In this document: positions 15,896 through 23,572 of the stretch, in pieces
Position numbering within the stretch: position 1 is the stretch's first letter
Layout of the letters: every line of letters begins with the position of its first letter
DNA from: Amycolatopsis lexingtonensis
GTDB taxonomy: Bacteria; Actinomycetota; Actinomycetes; Mycobacteriales; Pseudonocardiaceae
Direction: 5' to 3'
Length of the DNA: 64,000 nucleotides
Assembly: GCF_014873755.1 (NCBI RefSeq)
Contig: NZ_JADBEG010000001.1
Coordinates: forward strand, 6,980,501-7,044,500
Notes under the pieces: generated by a model
Told to the model about the DNA's origin: nothing
Database searches by the model: none
Seen by the model: only the letters and a program-made list of their open reading frames with translations
Translations under genes and position numbers: made by a program

Positions 15896-16534
15896 ATGAT
15901 GACGCCCGAAGAGCTCCTGACCACCACCAGGACCGTGCGCAAGCGGCTCGACCTGGACCGCCCTGTGCCGCTGGACCTGGTGAAGCACTGCGTGCAGGTG
16001 GCGTTGCAGGCGCCGAGCGGCTCGAACACGCAGCGGTGGCAGTGGCTGATCGTCACCGACGACGAGCAGCGGGCCGCCCTCGGCCGGATCTACAGCCGCG
16101 CGTGCCACGAGTACCTGGCGTCGCCGAACGCGGCGGGCAAGCAGTTCGCCGACGACCCTTCGCGGGCCCCGGTGCAGCAGCGCGTCGGCGACAGCGTCGC
16201 GTACCTGGCCGACCGGATGGGTGACGTCCCGGTGCTCGTGGTCCCGTGCCTGGAGACGGCGTCCGCGGAGCTGCCGCCGGGCAACCAGGCCGGCCTGTGG
16301 GCGTCGCTGCTGCCGGCGGTGTGGAGTTACATGCTGGCGGCGCGTTCGGTGACGCTGGGCACGGCGTGGACGACGCTGCACCTGAAGTACGAGCAGGAGG
16401 CGGCCGAAGTGCTGGAGCTGCCGAAGAACGTGCACCAGGCGGCCTTGATCCCGACGGCGTTCTACACGGGCGACACCTTCAAGCCCGCGGCGCGGCAGCC
16501 GCTGGAAGAGGTCCTGCACCTCGACCGCTGGTGA
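15896..16534 (+). CDS. Nitroreductase family protein
   Basis: 212 residues. FMN-binding signatures: TVRKRLDLDRPVP at the N-terminus, QAPSGSNTQRWQWLIV (residues about 38-53) for FMN phosphate and ring contact, and AARSVTLGTAWTTLHLKYE near the C-terminus. These NAD(P)H-dependent flavoenzymes reduce nitroaromatics, quinones or related electrophiles. It sits 18 bp behind the aldo/keto reductase gene and is probably cotranscribed with it under the MarR regulator. Confidence 0.88.
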   Translation: MMTPEELLTTTRTVRKRLDLDRPVPLDLVKHCVQVALQAPSGSNTQRWQWLIVTDDEQRAALGRIYSRACHEYLASPNAAGKQFADDPSRAPVQQRVGDSVAYLADRMGDVPVLVVPCLETASAELPPGNQAGLWASLLPAVWSYMLAARSVTLGTAWTTLHLKYEQEAAEVLELPKNVHQAALIPTAFYTGDTFKPAARQPLEEVLHLDRW

Positions 16535-16607
16535 GCTTGACCTTCCCCCTGGGGCCGGGCGCACCGTGAGTGGTGACCGGGCGCCCGCCCGGGGCGAGGG
16601 GGACCAC

Positions 16608-17268
16608 GTGCTCACCATCGGCGCGTTCGCGAGGCTGGCGCGGCTTTCGCCCAAAGCCTTGCGGCTCTACGACGAATCGGGCCTGCTGCCGCCGGCGCGG
16701 GTCGCCCCGGACACCGGGTACCGCTGGTACTCCCCGGACCAGCTCGCCCGGGCCCGCCGGATCGCGCACCTGCGGCGGCTCGACCTGCCGCCGGCCCGGA
16801 TCAGGACGGTCCTCGACCTCCCCGCCGCCGCGGCCGCCGAGCACCTCGCCGCCTACGTCGAAGAGCAGCGGCAGCTCTGGCGGGCCAAGCGGGAACTGGC
16901 CGGCTTTGTTCGGCGGGCCTGCCATCCCGCGTCCGGCAGGCGAAGCGGGCCGGCCGTTCCTGCGCTACCACGGCGAACTCGACGTCGACAGCGACGGGCT
17001 CGTGGAGTTCTGCTGCCCCATCGCCGACACCGGCGTGGCCGACCGGTTCCCCGACATGACGCTGAGCACCGAACCGGCGGGCCGGGAGGCGTACGTCAGC
17101 GTGACCAAGGCGAACATGGGGACCGCGCTCGGGCTGGAGTCGCTCCACCGGTGGCTCGCCGACCACGACGAGCACACCGACTGGAAGCCGCGGCAGATCT
17201 TCCTGGCCGACCCCGCGGCGGCCGGTTCCGACGATCCCGTCTACGAACTGGCCGTTCGCCTGGACTGA
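16608..17268 (+). pseudogene. MerR family regulator with GyrI-like domain, frameshifted
   Basis: From GTG 16608 (good GGGCGAGGGGG site upstream) the first frame gives an intact MerR winged helix: LTIGAFARLARLSPKALRLY, then DTGYRWYSPDQLARARRIAH and the coiled coil to about 16910. The effector-binding half (GRPFLRYHGELDVDSDGLVE to VYELAVRLD, stop 17268) is in another frame. About 35-40 residues between coiled coil and effector domain also appear to be missing compared with BltR/GyrI-type relatives. A single sequencing error would not restore full length. Confidence 0.75.
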
Positions 17269-17276
17269 AGCCGGGT

Positions 17277-18023
17277 TCAGCGGACGGTCAAGGTGAGCCG
17301 CTGGATGCCCCAGGCGTCGGCCTGGGAGCCGGGCAGCCAGACGTCGACGATGTCGTCCTTGATCCAGCTGCCGATGTCGGCCGCGTAGCACTCGCCGTAG
17401 CCGGGGACCGAAAACCGGGTGCCCCACGGGATGATCCGGGCGTCGACGGCGCAGAAGCCCGGGCCCGCGTTGTAGCCCAGCGCGGTCTGGGCGACGTCGT
17501 TGTAGGACGTGACGCGGTAGTTCAGCGTGGTGCCGGCGGGGATCCGGTAGGGCGCGAGCCGGTCGCCGGTGCCGAGGCGGTAGGCCGTCGAGATCTGGCC
17601 GAGCGAGCCGGGCGAGTTGTCCTCCGCCGTCATCGCGTAGAGCTGGTAGTTCGCGTCCTGGCACGGGCTCGCGTCGGTGACGGTGAGCGTCGGCTGGCCC
17701 CAGTCGCTGATCCACTGCAGGGCCTGGCCGTTGCGGAACGCGCGGTACGCCTTCGCGCCGGAGACGCGGGCGAAGGTGAAGGTGACCTTGCCGTCGGCGC
17801 CGAGCCCGCCGCTGACCGAACCGGGCGCGGGCAGCCGGTTAGTCACGTCGACGGCGCCGACGAGCGTGCCGGGCCCCTGCCCGCCGGTGACCGGGCGGTC
17901 CGGGATGGTGCCCTGGTAGAAGTGCTGGCAGGCGGGCAAAGCGGCGGCCGACGCGGGTGCGGCGGGAGCGAGCAGACCGCCGGCGGCGAAGGCCGCCAGC
18001 GCGAGGACCCTGACTGAGCGCAC
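17277..18023 (-). CDS. Secreted 3D-domain protein
   Basis: 248 residues. A signal peptide (MRSVRVLALAAFAAGGLLAP, cleavage after ASA) is followed by a beta-rich middle (residues about 70-135, fibronectin-III-like) and a C-terminal 3D domain: DARIIPWGTRFSVPGYGECY, AADIGSWIKDDIVDVWL. The domain carries the three conserved aspartates of the MltA/RlpA-like double-psi beta barrel fold, which acts on or binds peptidoglycan. Two DasR-like dre sequences lie 66-99 bp upstream, linking it to amino-sugar control. It is convergent with the decayed MerR gene. Confidence 0.8.
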   Translation of the reverse strand: MRSVRVLALAAFAAGGLLAPAAPASAAALPACQHFYQGTIPDRPVTGGQGPGTLVGAVDVTNRLPAPGSVSGGLGADGKVTFTFARVSGAKAYRAFRNGQALQWISDWGQPTLTVTDASPCQDANYQLYAMTAEDNSPGSLGQISTAYRLGTGDRLAPYRIPAGTTLNYRVTSYNDVAQTALGYNAGPGFCAVDARIIPWGTRFSVPGYGECYAADIGSWIKDDIVDVWLPGSQADAWGIQRLTLTVR

Positions 18024-18088
18024 GACGGGAAACCTCCATGGGTGGGGACCGGGGTGGAGGCGGGTTCACCGCTGAAAACGACGCTAAG

Positions 18089-18122
18089 TGGCCTGGACCA
18101 CACAGTCAATAGGTCTAGACCT
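18089..18122. promoter_or_regulatory. Two DasR-like dre sites upstream of the 3D-domain gene
   Basis: TGGCCTGGACCA (18089-18100) and AGGTCTAGACCT (18111-18122), each matching 10 of 12 positions of the DasR core TGGTCTAGACCA; the second contains a perfect GGTCTAGACC centre. They are 22 bp apart, about two helical turns. DasR is the GntR-family amino-sugar regulator of Streptomyces; use here is inferred. Confidence 0.6.
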
Positions 18123-18186
18123 TTAAGGTTTTCCGGTACCCGATCGGCGCAGCGGCCTGGCAATGCCGCGCCGGGGTGGGCCTGCG

Positions 18187-18243
18187 ATGTCCTGAATGAG
18201 TCATTCAGGACATCCGAAGACCTGAATGACTCATTCAAGACGC
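18187..18243. repeat. Dispersed double-palindrome repeat, copy B
   Basis: TGAATGAGTCATTCA (18193-18207) and TGAATGACTCATTCA (18223-18237), joined by GGACATCCGAAGACC. Spacing and linker match copy A at 6774-6830 with one linker change. It lies between the alpha/beta hydrolase gene and the 3D-domain gene. Confidence 0.9.
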
Positions 18244-18298
18244 CGGTGAAGCCGTCGCCGAGCGAGCCGCTCAGCGCGTCCGGCGCAGCGGCCATGGA

Positions 18299-18937
18299 CT
18301 ACAGGTAGCCCACCAGGCGGTCGGCCAGCTCGGCCGGGTGGCTCAGGGTGACGCAGTGCGGGCCGTCGATCTCGTCCGGCGTGACGCCGAGGCGTTCGCG
18401 GGCGACGCGGCGCTGGAAGTCCGGGGTGAAGAACCGGTCGTCGCGGCAGAGCAGCACCCGCGTCGAGACGTCCGGGTGGGCGGCCAGCGGCCACGGCTCG
18501 TCCCACTCCTTGCTGACCTGCTCGCGGCCGTGCGCCTGGCACTGCTCGGCCAGCTCGGCCGGGACGCCGTTGAAGAACTGCTCGGCCTCGGACAGCCCGG
18601 CCGGCGCGGCGAAGCCGGTGTTGCCCCACCACTGCCCCGGCGGCTCGGCGGGCGCCGGGATCATCCCGGCCAGGTAGACAAGCACCCGCGCCCGCACCTT
18701 CGCCGCGACCAGCGGTGCCGTGAACCCGCCGTACGAATGCCCGACGACGGCGACGTCCGACGCGTCCCCCAGGGCCGCCAGCACCGTGCCGGTGAAGTCG
18801 GAAAGCCCGGCCGCCCGGTCGGTGATCGGCAGGTCCGGCGCGACGAAGTCGTGGCCGCGAGCGACCAGCTCCGGGCCGAGGAGGTGGAAGTCCCAGCCGC
18901 TGCCACCGCCCCCGTGGATCAGCGCGAAAGTCGTCAT
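18299..18937 (-). CDS. Alpha/beta hydrolase
   Basis: 212 residues. Oxyanion-region ALIHGGGGSGWDF (His-Gly near residue 8), nucleophile elbow VVGHSYGGF (Ser about residue 67) and catalytic His in GPHCVTLSHPAEL close to the C-terminus. The size and layout resemble the salicylate-binding/hydroxynitrile-lyase-like esterase group (SABP2 type). Substrate unknown. It follows the HNH nuclease gene by 10 bp on the same strand, so the two are probably cotranscribed. Confidence 0.87.
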   Translation of the reverse strand: MTTFALIHGGGGSGWDFHLLGPELVARGHDFVAPDLPITDRAAGLSDFTGTVLAALGDASDVAVVGHSYGGFTAPLVAAKVRARVLVYLAGMIPAPAEPPGQWWGNTGFAAPAGLSEAEQFFNGVPAELAEQCQAHGREQVSKEWDEPWPLAAHPDVSTRVLLCRDDRFFTPDFQRRVARERLGVTPDEIDGPHCVTLSHPAELADRLVGYL

Positions 18938-18947
18938 GGCGGGCAGC

Positions 18948-19622
18948 TCAGCAGCGGCGCAACATGTCCGTCAAGGCCGTTTTCTCCCCCTGCGTGATCG
19001 TCAGGGCGTAGTAGTGCTTCACCACGATCCAGTCGGTCGCGTAGGTGCACCAGAACGACACCAGCGGCGGTTTCCACTGGTCGGGCGCCTTGTCGCTCTT
19101 CTGCTGGTTCACGTTGTCGGTGACGGCGAACAGCTGCGGCCGGGTCAGGTCGTTGGCGAACTGCTCGCGCTTCTCGGCCGTCCACGTCTTCGCGCCGCTC
19201 ACCCACGCCTGGCCGAGCGGGACCATGTGGTCGATGTCGACGTCGGTCGGCTTCGTCCACGTGTCGCCGTCGTAGATGCTGGTCCACGTCCCGGCCGTCG
19301 CCTTGCAGTCCTTGTCGGTCTTGACGTCCTTGCCGTCGCGCTTGAGCACGACCTCGCGGGTGTCGCAGCCGGCGCCCTGGCTGTCCCAGTGCTTGAACTT
19401 CTCGCGCGAGTAGCCGTCCATCGACGTCCGCGCGGCGATCGTCAGCTCGTCGAGCTGCTTCTGCGCGTCGGCGGCGCTGACCGGCACCGGGCCCGCGGTG
19501 GACGGCGGGGTCGCACCCGCCCCTCTGCTCGTCACCCAGTACCCGAACAGGGCGACCGCGAGGATCGCGACTACCAGCAGGATCCGTTGCGTCACGCTGA
19601 GCCGAAAACTGCGGGCCGCCAA
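18948..19622 (-). CDS. Membrane-anchored HNH-family nuclease (DUF1524/GmrSD-like)
   Basis: 224 residues. One N-terminal transmembrane helix (ILLVVAILAVALFGYWV, residues about 14-31) is followed by an extracytoplasmic domain with the metal-binding motif DVDIDHMVPLGQAWVSG (His of HNH) and NDLTRPQLFAVTDNVNQQKS with the downstream Asn, plus DQWKPP. Cysteines GCDTRE, KDCKA, WCTY and RRC suggest disulphides outside the cell. This is a common actinobacterial extracellular nuclease family. It is divergent from the Sel1-repeat gene at 19798. Confidence 0.85.
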   Translation of the reverse strand: MAARSFRLSVTQRILLVVAILAVALFGYWVTSRGAGATPPSTAGPVPVSAADAQKQLDELTIAARTSMDGYSREKFKHWDSQGAGCDTREVVLKRDGKDVKTDKDCKATAGTWTSIYDGDTWTKPTDVDIDHMVPLGQAWVSGAKTWTAEKREQFANDLTRPQLFAVTDNVNQQKSDKAPDQWKPPLVSFWCTYATDWIVVKHYYALTITQGEKTALTDMLRRC

Positions 19623-19797
19623 GATTTTCTCCTCTCACCTGCGCGGGGGCGCGGCGTAGTCTCACCCGTGCCGACGTGGGACAACCGCGCCGACACGACG
19701 ACCTGGCGCGAATGTGATCTCGCCCACTCTCAGCGATGTCACACCGGGCCCATGAACTGCGACTACCGGAGCAGGACCCATCCGGAGGGAGCAGCCG

Positions 19798-20841
19798 ATG
19801 CCCGGTCGGCTCAAGAAGTTCGACGAGTTCTTCCAGCGCAAAGCCGCGGAAGGCGGAAACGTCGTCGCCATGGCCAGGATGGGCTCCGCCATGCGCGAGC
19901 GCGGGGAGCTGGCCGAGGCCGAGACCTGGTTCCGCAAGGCCGCCATGGGCGGCGACCGCGTCTCGATGACGTCGCTGGCCCACCTGCTGGCCGAGCGCGG
20001 CGCCCGGGAAGAGGCCGAGCGCTGGTACCACGAAGCGGCGCTGGCCGGCGACCCGCACGGGATGCTGAACCTGGCCCGCGCGTACGAGCGGCAGGGCAAG
20101 CGCGACGAGGCCCAGCACTGGTACGGCGAGGCGGCCCGCACCGGTGACCTGCCCTCGATCGCCGCGCTCGGGCACCTGCTGCGCGAGCAGGGCAAGGGCG
20201 AGGAGGCCGAGTCGTGGCTGCGGCAGGCCGCCGACGCCGGCACCACGAGCGCGATGATCGACCTGGGCATCGTGCTGCGCGACCGCGGGCAGACCGCGGA
20301 AGCCGCCCGCTGGTGGCGCTCGGCCGCGCAGGCCGGCGACCTCGCCGCCACCTGCCAGCTCGGCAGGCAGGCCGAACGGCTCGGCAGGCCGGGTGACGCC
20401 GAGTCGTGGTACCGCCAGGGCGCGACCGGCGGGAACAGCGAGGCGATCGTCCGGCTGGGCCTGCTCCTGCACCGCCGCGGCGACCTCGAGGAGGCGGAAA
20501 GCTGGTACCTCGACGCCGCCGAGCGCGGCGACCCGGCGGCGATGACGAACCTCGGCGTGCTGGCCCGCAACCGCGGCGACGAGGGCGAAGCCGCCGCCTG
20601 GTACCGCAAGGCCGCCGAGCACGGCAGCGTCCCGGCGCTCACCAACCTCGGCCACCTCGCCGAGCACCGCGAGGACTTCGCGGAGGCCGAGCAGTGGTTC
20701 CGCCGCGCCGCCCGGACCGGGGACGTCCAGGGCATGCTGAGCCTGGCGCGGATGCTGCGCTCGCGCGGCGCCGCCCAGGAGGCGGAACAGTGGCTGGCCC
20801 GGGCGGAGCACGTCCAGGACGACCGCGAGCACCACTTTTGA
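19798..20841 (+). CDS. Sel1/TPR-repeat protein
   Basis: 347 residues built almost entirely of about nine 36-residue repeats of the pattern EEAE.WYR.AA..GD..AM..LG.L...RG. These are Sel1-like TPR repeats that stack into a superhelix for protein binding. There is no signal peptide or enzymatic domain. It lies 134 bp upstream of the hydrogenase locus in the same direction, but a candidate promoter starts after it, so a link to hydrogenase assembly is only possible, not shown. Confidence 0.85.
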   Translation: MPGRLKKFDEFFQRKAAEGGNVVAMARMGSAMRERGELAEAETWFRKAAMGGDRVSMTSLAHLLAERGAREEAERWYHEAALAGDPHGMLNLARAYERQGKRDEAQHWYGEAARTGDLPSIAALGHLLREQGKGEEAESWLRQAADAGTTSAMIDLGIVLRDRGQTAEAARWWRSAAQAGDLAATCQLGRQAERLGRPGDAESWYRQGATGGNSEAIVRLGLLLHRRGDLEEAESWYLDAAERGDPAAMTNLGVLARNRGDEGEAAAWYRKAAEHGSVPALTNLGHLAEHREDFAEAEQWFRRAARTGDVQGMLSLARMLRSRGAAQEAEQWLARAEHVQDDREHHF

Positions 20842-20900
20842 CCGGCCGTCCGCGCGGTCGCGTGACGCTCCGCGGCCTGGCACGGCCCCCCTTCGATCTA

Positions 20901-20929
20901 TTGTGTGGTCCACCTCACAGCTCTAGCCT
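20901..20929 (+). promoter_or_regulatory. Candidate promoter of the hydrogenase operon
   Basis: TTGTGT (20901-20906), 17-bp spacer, TAGCCT (20924-20929), about 46 bp upstream of the first SIS gene. The spacer contains the 9-bp palindrome GTGGTCCAC (20905-20913). This is the only sizeable gap before the closely packed operon. Confidence 0.5.
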
Positions 20930-20975
20930 GAATGGGCTCCCACCACCGAGCAGCTGCCTCCGAGGAAGTACCGCG

Positions 20976-21590
20976 ATGTCGTGGTCACCGAATCACCCGG
21001 ACTCCGTCGATACCCTCTTCGAGCGCCGGAAGGCCCCGGTGCTCGCCCTGGCCGACGACGCCGGGACGGTCGCGGCGGCGTGCCTCGGCATGGCCCGGCG
21101 CTTCCACCGCGGTGGCAAGCTCGTGGTCTTCGGCAACGGCGGCCCCAGCACCGACGCCCAGCACGTCGCGGTGGAGTTCGTCCACCCGGTGATCGTCGGC
21201 AAGCGCGCGCTGCCCGCGCTCTCGCTGACCGCGGACGTCGCGACGGTCACCGGCGTCGCCAGCCGCGCCGGCCTCGACGACATCTTCGCCCACCAGCTGC
21301 GGATCATCGGCGACCCGGCCGACATCGCGCTCGGCATCTCCACCGACGGCGCGTGCGCGAACGTCCGGCGTGCCCTCGAGACCGCCCGGGACCTCGGCAT
21401 GCTCACCGTCGCGCTGACCGGCGGCGACGGCGGGGCGATCGCCGCGACACCCGGTCTCGACCACGTCCTCGTCGCCCGCTCGACCGACCCGCGCGTAGTC
21501 AAGGAGGTCCACGTGACCACGTACCACGTCCTGTGGGAACTGGTGCACGTCTTCTTCGAGCAACCCGGTCTGCTGGAGGTGGCGTCGTGA
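20976..21590 (+). CDS. SIS-domain protein, GmhA-like, phosphate loop degenerate
   Basis: 204 residues from ATG 20976 (GAGGAAG upstream). The SIS fold resembles sedoheptulose-7-phosphate isomerase GmhA. It keeps the residues equal to GmhA His61 and Glu65 (His63, Glu67 in DAQHVAVEF) and His180 (His184). The phosphate loop that reads STSGNS in GmhA is STDGACAN here, GNGGS is GNGGP, and Gln172 is Lys176. It should therefore bind sugar phosphate poorly alone. It is the first gene of the hydrogenase operon and its stop overlaps the HypC-like start (GTGA). Confidence 0.85.
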   Translation: MSWSPNHPDSVDTLFERRKAPVLALADDAGTVAAACLGMARRFHRGGKLVVFGNGGPSTDAQHVAVEFVHPVIVGKRALPALSLTADVATVTGVASRAGLDDIFAHQLRIIGDPADIALGISTDGACANVRRALETARDLGMLTVALTGGDGGAIAATPGLDHVLVARSTDPRVVKEVHVTTYHVLWELVHVFFEQPGLLEVAS

Positions 21591-21823
21591 ACGCCGATGG
21601 CGCCGACAGACCGGCCGGCCCCGTCTGCCACGACGGGGTGTGCATCACCTGCTCCGACACCGCGGTCGAGGTGACCGTGGTCGAGCTCCTCGAAGACGAG
21701 CTCGCTGTCGTGGACACCGGTTCCACGCGGGAAGAGGTCAGTGTGGCGCTGGTCGAGGCCGGCGTCGGCGACCGCATCCTCGTGCACGCCGGAGAAGCCA
21801 TCGCACGCTTGGAAAAGCGCTAG
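21587..21823 (+). CDS. Divergent HypC/HupF-family hydrogenase chaperone
   Basis: 78 residues from GTG 21587, overlapping the previous stop. The core (EVTVVELLEDELAVVDTGS, GDRILVHAGEAIARL) is HypC-like and keeps the conserved His (67). The usual N-terminal MCLGIP with catalytic Cys2 is replaced by an extended start containing VCHDGVCITCSD with cysteines at 14, 19 and 22. HypC proteins ferry the Fe(CN)2CO unit with HypD to the large subunit. A canonical HypC is encoded at 28669, so this is a specialised paralogue, perhaps dedicated to this hydrogenase or to an Fe-handling step. Confidence 0.8.
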   Translation: MNADGADRPAGPVCHDGVCITCSDTAVEVTVVELLEDELAVVDTGSTREEVSVALVEAGVGDRILVHAGEAIARLEKR

Positions 21824-21839
21824 CCGCGGGAGAGCCGGC

Positions 21840-22523
21840 ATGACGCGGGAACACCCCGTCCCCGACGGCCTCGAGGCGCTGTACCCGTTCCTGTACTCGG
21901 GTGCGAGCGACCTCGACGCCGTCCTCCGCCAGGTCGAACAGTCCACTGTGGACAAGGTGCGCGAGATCGTCGCCCTCCGCGATGAGGTGCTCGCCGCCGA
22001 CCGCGACCGGCTGTTCGCGTGCGCCCAGGACCTGGCGCGCGCGTTCCGCGGCGGCGGCCGGCTGCTCGCCTTCGGCAACGGCGGGAGCTCGACCGACGCC
22101 CAGGACCTCGCCAGCCTCTTCCTCAGCCCGGCCGGCGACGCGCGGCCGTTGCCCGCCTTCGGGCTGACGAACGACATCGCGGTGGTGACGGCCCTGTCCA
22201 ACGACATCGGGTTCGACGTCGTGTTCGCCCGGCAGATCGGCGCGTTCGGCCGGCCCGGCGACATCGCGGTGGGCCTGTCCACCAGCGGGAACTCCGCGAA
22301 CCTGGTGCGCGCCTTCGATGAAGCCGCCCGGCACGGCATGGTGACCGTCGGCATCGCCGGCTACGACGGGGGCAAGATGGCCGAGCTGGACAGCATCGAC
22401 CACCTCTTCGTCGTCCCGTCCCCTTCCGTGCACCGCATCCAGGAAGCCCAGACGACCCTCTACCACGCGCTGTGGGAGCTGACCCTCGGCGCGCTCGACG
22501 ACCCCGGGGGTGCACACCCGTGA
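21840..22523 (+). CDS. SIS-domain protein, GmhA-like, metal-site residues lost
   Basis: 227 residues from ATG 21840. It keeps the sugar-phosphate parts of GmhA: FGNGGSSTDAQ and the loop LSTSGNSAN (147-153), plus Gln201 and His209 (Gln172, His180 in GmhA). The residues equal to His61 and Glu65 are Asp89 and Leu93. This is the mirror of the defects in the SIS protein at 20976. In addition it has a 40-residue helical N-terminal extension. Its stop overlaps the hydrogenase small-subunit start by GTGA, so it is made in step with the enzyme. Confidence 0.85.
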   Translation: MTREHPVPDGLEALYPFLYSGASDLDAVLRQVEQSTVDKVREIVALRDEVLAADRDRLFACAQDLARAFRGGGRLLAFGNGGSSTDAQDLASLFLSPAGDARPLPAFGLTNDIAVVTALSNDIGFDVVFARQIGAFGRPGDIAVGLSTSGNSANLVRAFDEAARHGMVTVGIAGYDGGKMAELDSIDHLFVVPSPSVHRIQEAQTTLYHALWELTLGALDDPGGAHP

Positions 22524-23572
22524 CGCACGCGCAGCAAGAAGAGCAGCCCATCCACATCCTCTGGATCAACGCCGGCCTGTCCTGCGACGGCGACTCCGTC
22601 GCACTGACCGCCGCCACGCAACCGAGCATCGAGGAAATCGTCCTCGGTGCCTTGCCCGGCCTGCCCAAGATCGCGGTCCACTGGCCGTTGATCGACTTCG
22701 AATGCGGCCCCGACAAGGGGGCCGACACGTTCATCGAGTGGTTCCACAAAGCCGACCGCGGCGAGCTGGAGCCGTTCGTGCTGGTCGTCGAGGGCTCGAT
22801 CCCCAACGAGTCGATCAAAGAGGAGGGCTACTGGTGCGGGTTCGGGAACAACCCCGAAACCGGCCAGCCGATGACGACCAGCGAGTGGCTGGACCGCCTG
22901 GCGCCCAAAGCGCTGGCCGTGCTCGCCGCCGGAACCTGCGCCACCTACGGCGGCATCCACGCGATGCAGGGCAACCCGACCGGCGCCATGGGCGTGCCCG
23001 ACTACCTGGGCTGGAACTGGAAGTCCGGGGCCGGCATCCCGATCGTCTGCGTGCCCGGCTGCCCGACCCACCCGGACAACCTGTCCGAGACCATCACCTA
23101 CCTGCTCTACCAGGCCGCCGGGCAGGCGCCGATGATCCCGCTCGACGACCACCTGCGGCCGCAGTGGCTCTTCGGCGCGACCGTGCACGAGGGCTGCGAC
23201 CGCGGCGGCTACTACGAGCAGGGCCAGTTCGCCACGGAGTACGGCTCCCCGAAGTGCCTGGTGAAGCTGGGCTGCTGGGGCCCGGTCGTGAAGTGCAACG
23301 TGCCCAAGCGCGGCTGGATCAACGGCGTCGGCGGCTGCCCGAACGTCGGCGGCATCTGCATCGGCTGCACCATGCCGGGCTTCCCGGACAAGTTCATGCC
23401 GTTCATGGACGAGCCACCCGGTGCGCAGGTGTCCTCCTTCGCCGCCAGCACGTACGGGTCGGTGATCCGCCGCCTGCGGAAGATCACCGAACGCAAGGCC
23501 GACAAAGAGCCCAAGTGGCGGCACAAGGGCGGCAAGCTCGACACCGGCTACCAGGCAGGGACGCGGTCATGA
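22520..23572 (+). CDS. hhyS: [NiFe]-hydrogenase small subunit, group 1h (former group 5)
   Basis: 350 residues from GTG 22520. It carries three iron-sulphur clusters that pass electrons from the active site. The proximal-cluster segment reads GLSCDGDSVAL instead of CTGCSE, so Cys22 and Asp25 stand where two Cys are usual. This Asp ligand is known from the actinobacterial-type hydrogenase of Ralstonia eutropha. Further cluster motifs are AGTCATYGG, VPGCPTHPDN, HEGCDRGGYY, GCPNVGGICIGCTMPGFPD. There is no twin-arginine signal peptide, so the enzyme is probably cytoplasmic-side. It is coupled to the large subunit by ATGA. Confidence 0.95.
   Translation: MTHAQQEEQPIHILWINAGLSCDGDSVALTAATQPSIEEIVLGALPGLPKIAVHWPLIDFECGPDKGADTFIEWFHKADRGELEPFVLVVEGSIPNESIKEEGYWCGFGNNPETGQPMTTSEWLDRLAPKALAVLAAGTCATYGGIHAMQGNPTGAMGVPDYLGWNWKSGAGIPIVCVPGCPTHPDNLSETITYLLYQAAGQAPMIPLDDHLRPQWLFGATVHEGCDRGGYYEQGQFATEYGSPKCLVKLGCWGPVVKCNVPKRGWINGVGGCPNVGGICIGCTMPGFPDKFMPFMDEPPGAQVSSFAASTYGSVIRRLRKITERKADKEPKWRHKGGKLDTGYQAGTRS

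Noticed and set aside
20901..20929. GTGGTCCAC in the hydrogenase promoter as a DasR site
   Set aside because: It matches only half of the dre core and lacks the GACC arm in the right place, so it is noted only as a small palindrome within the promoter spacer.
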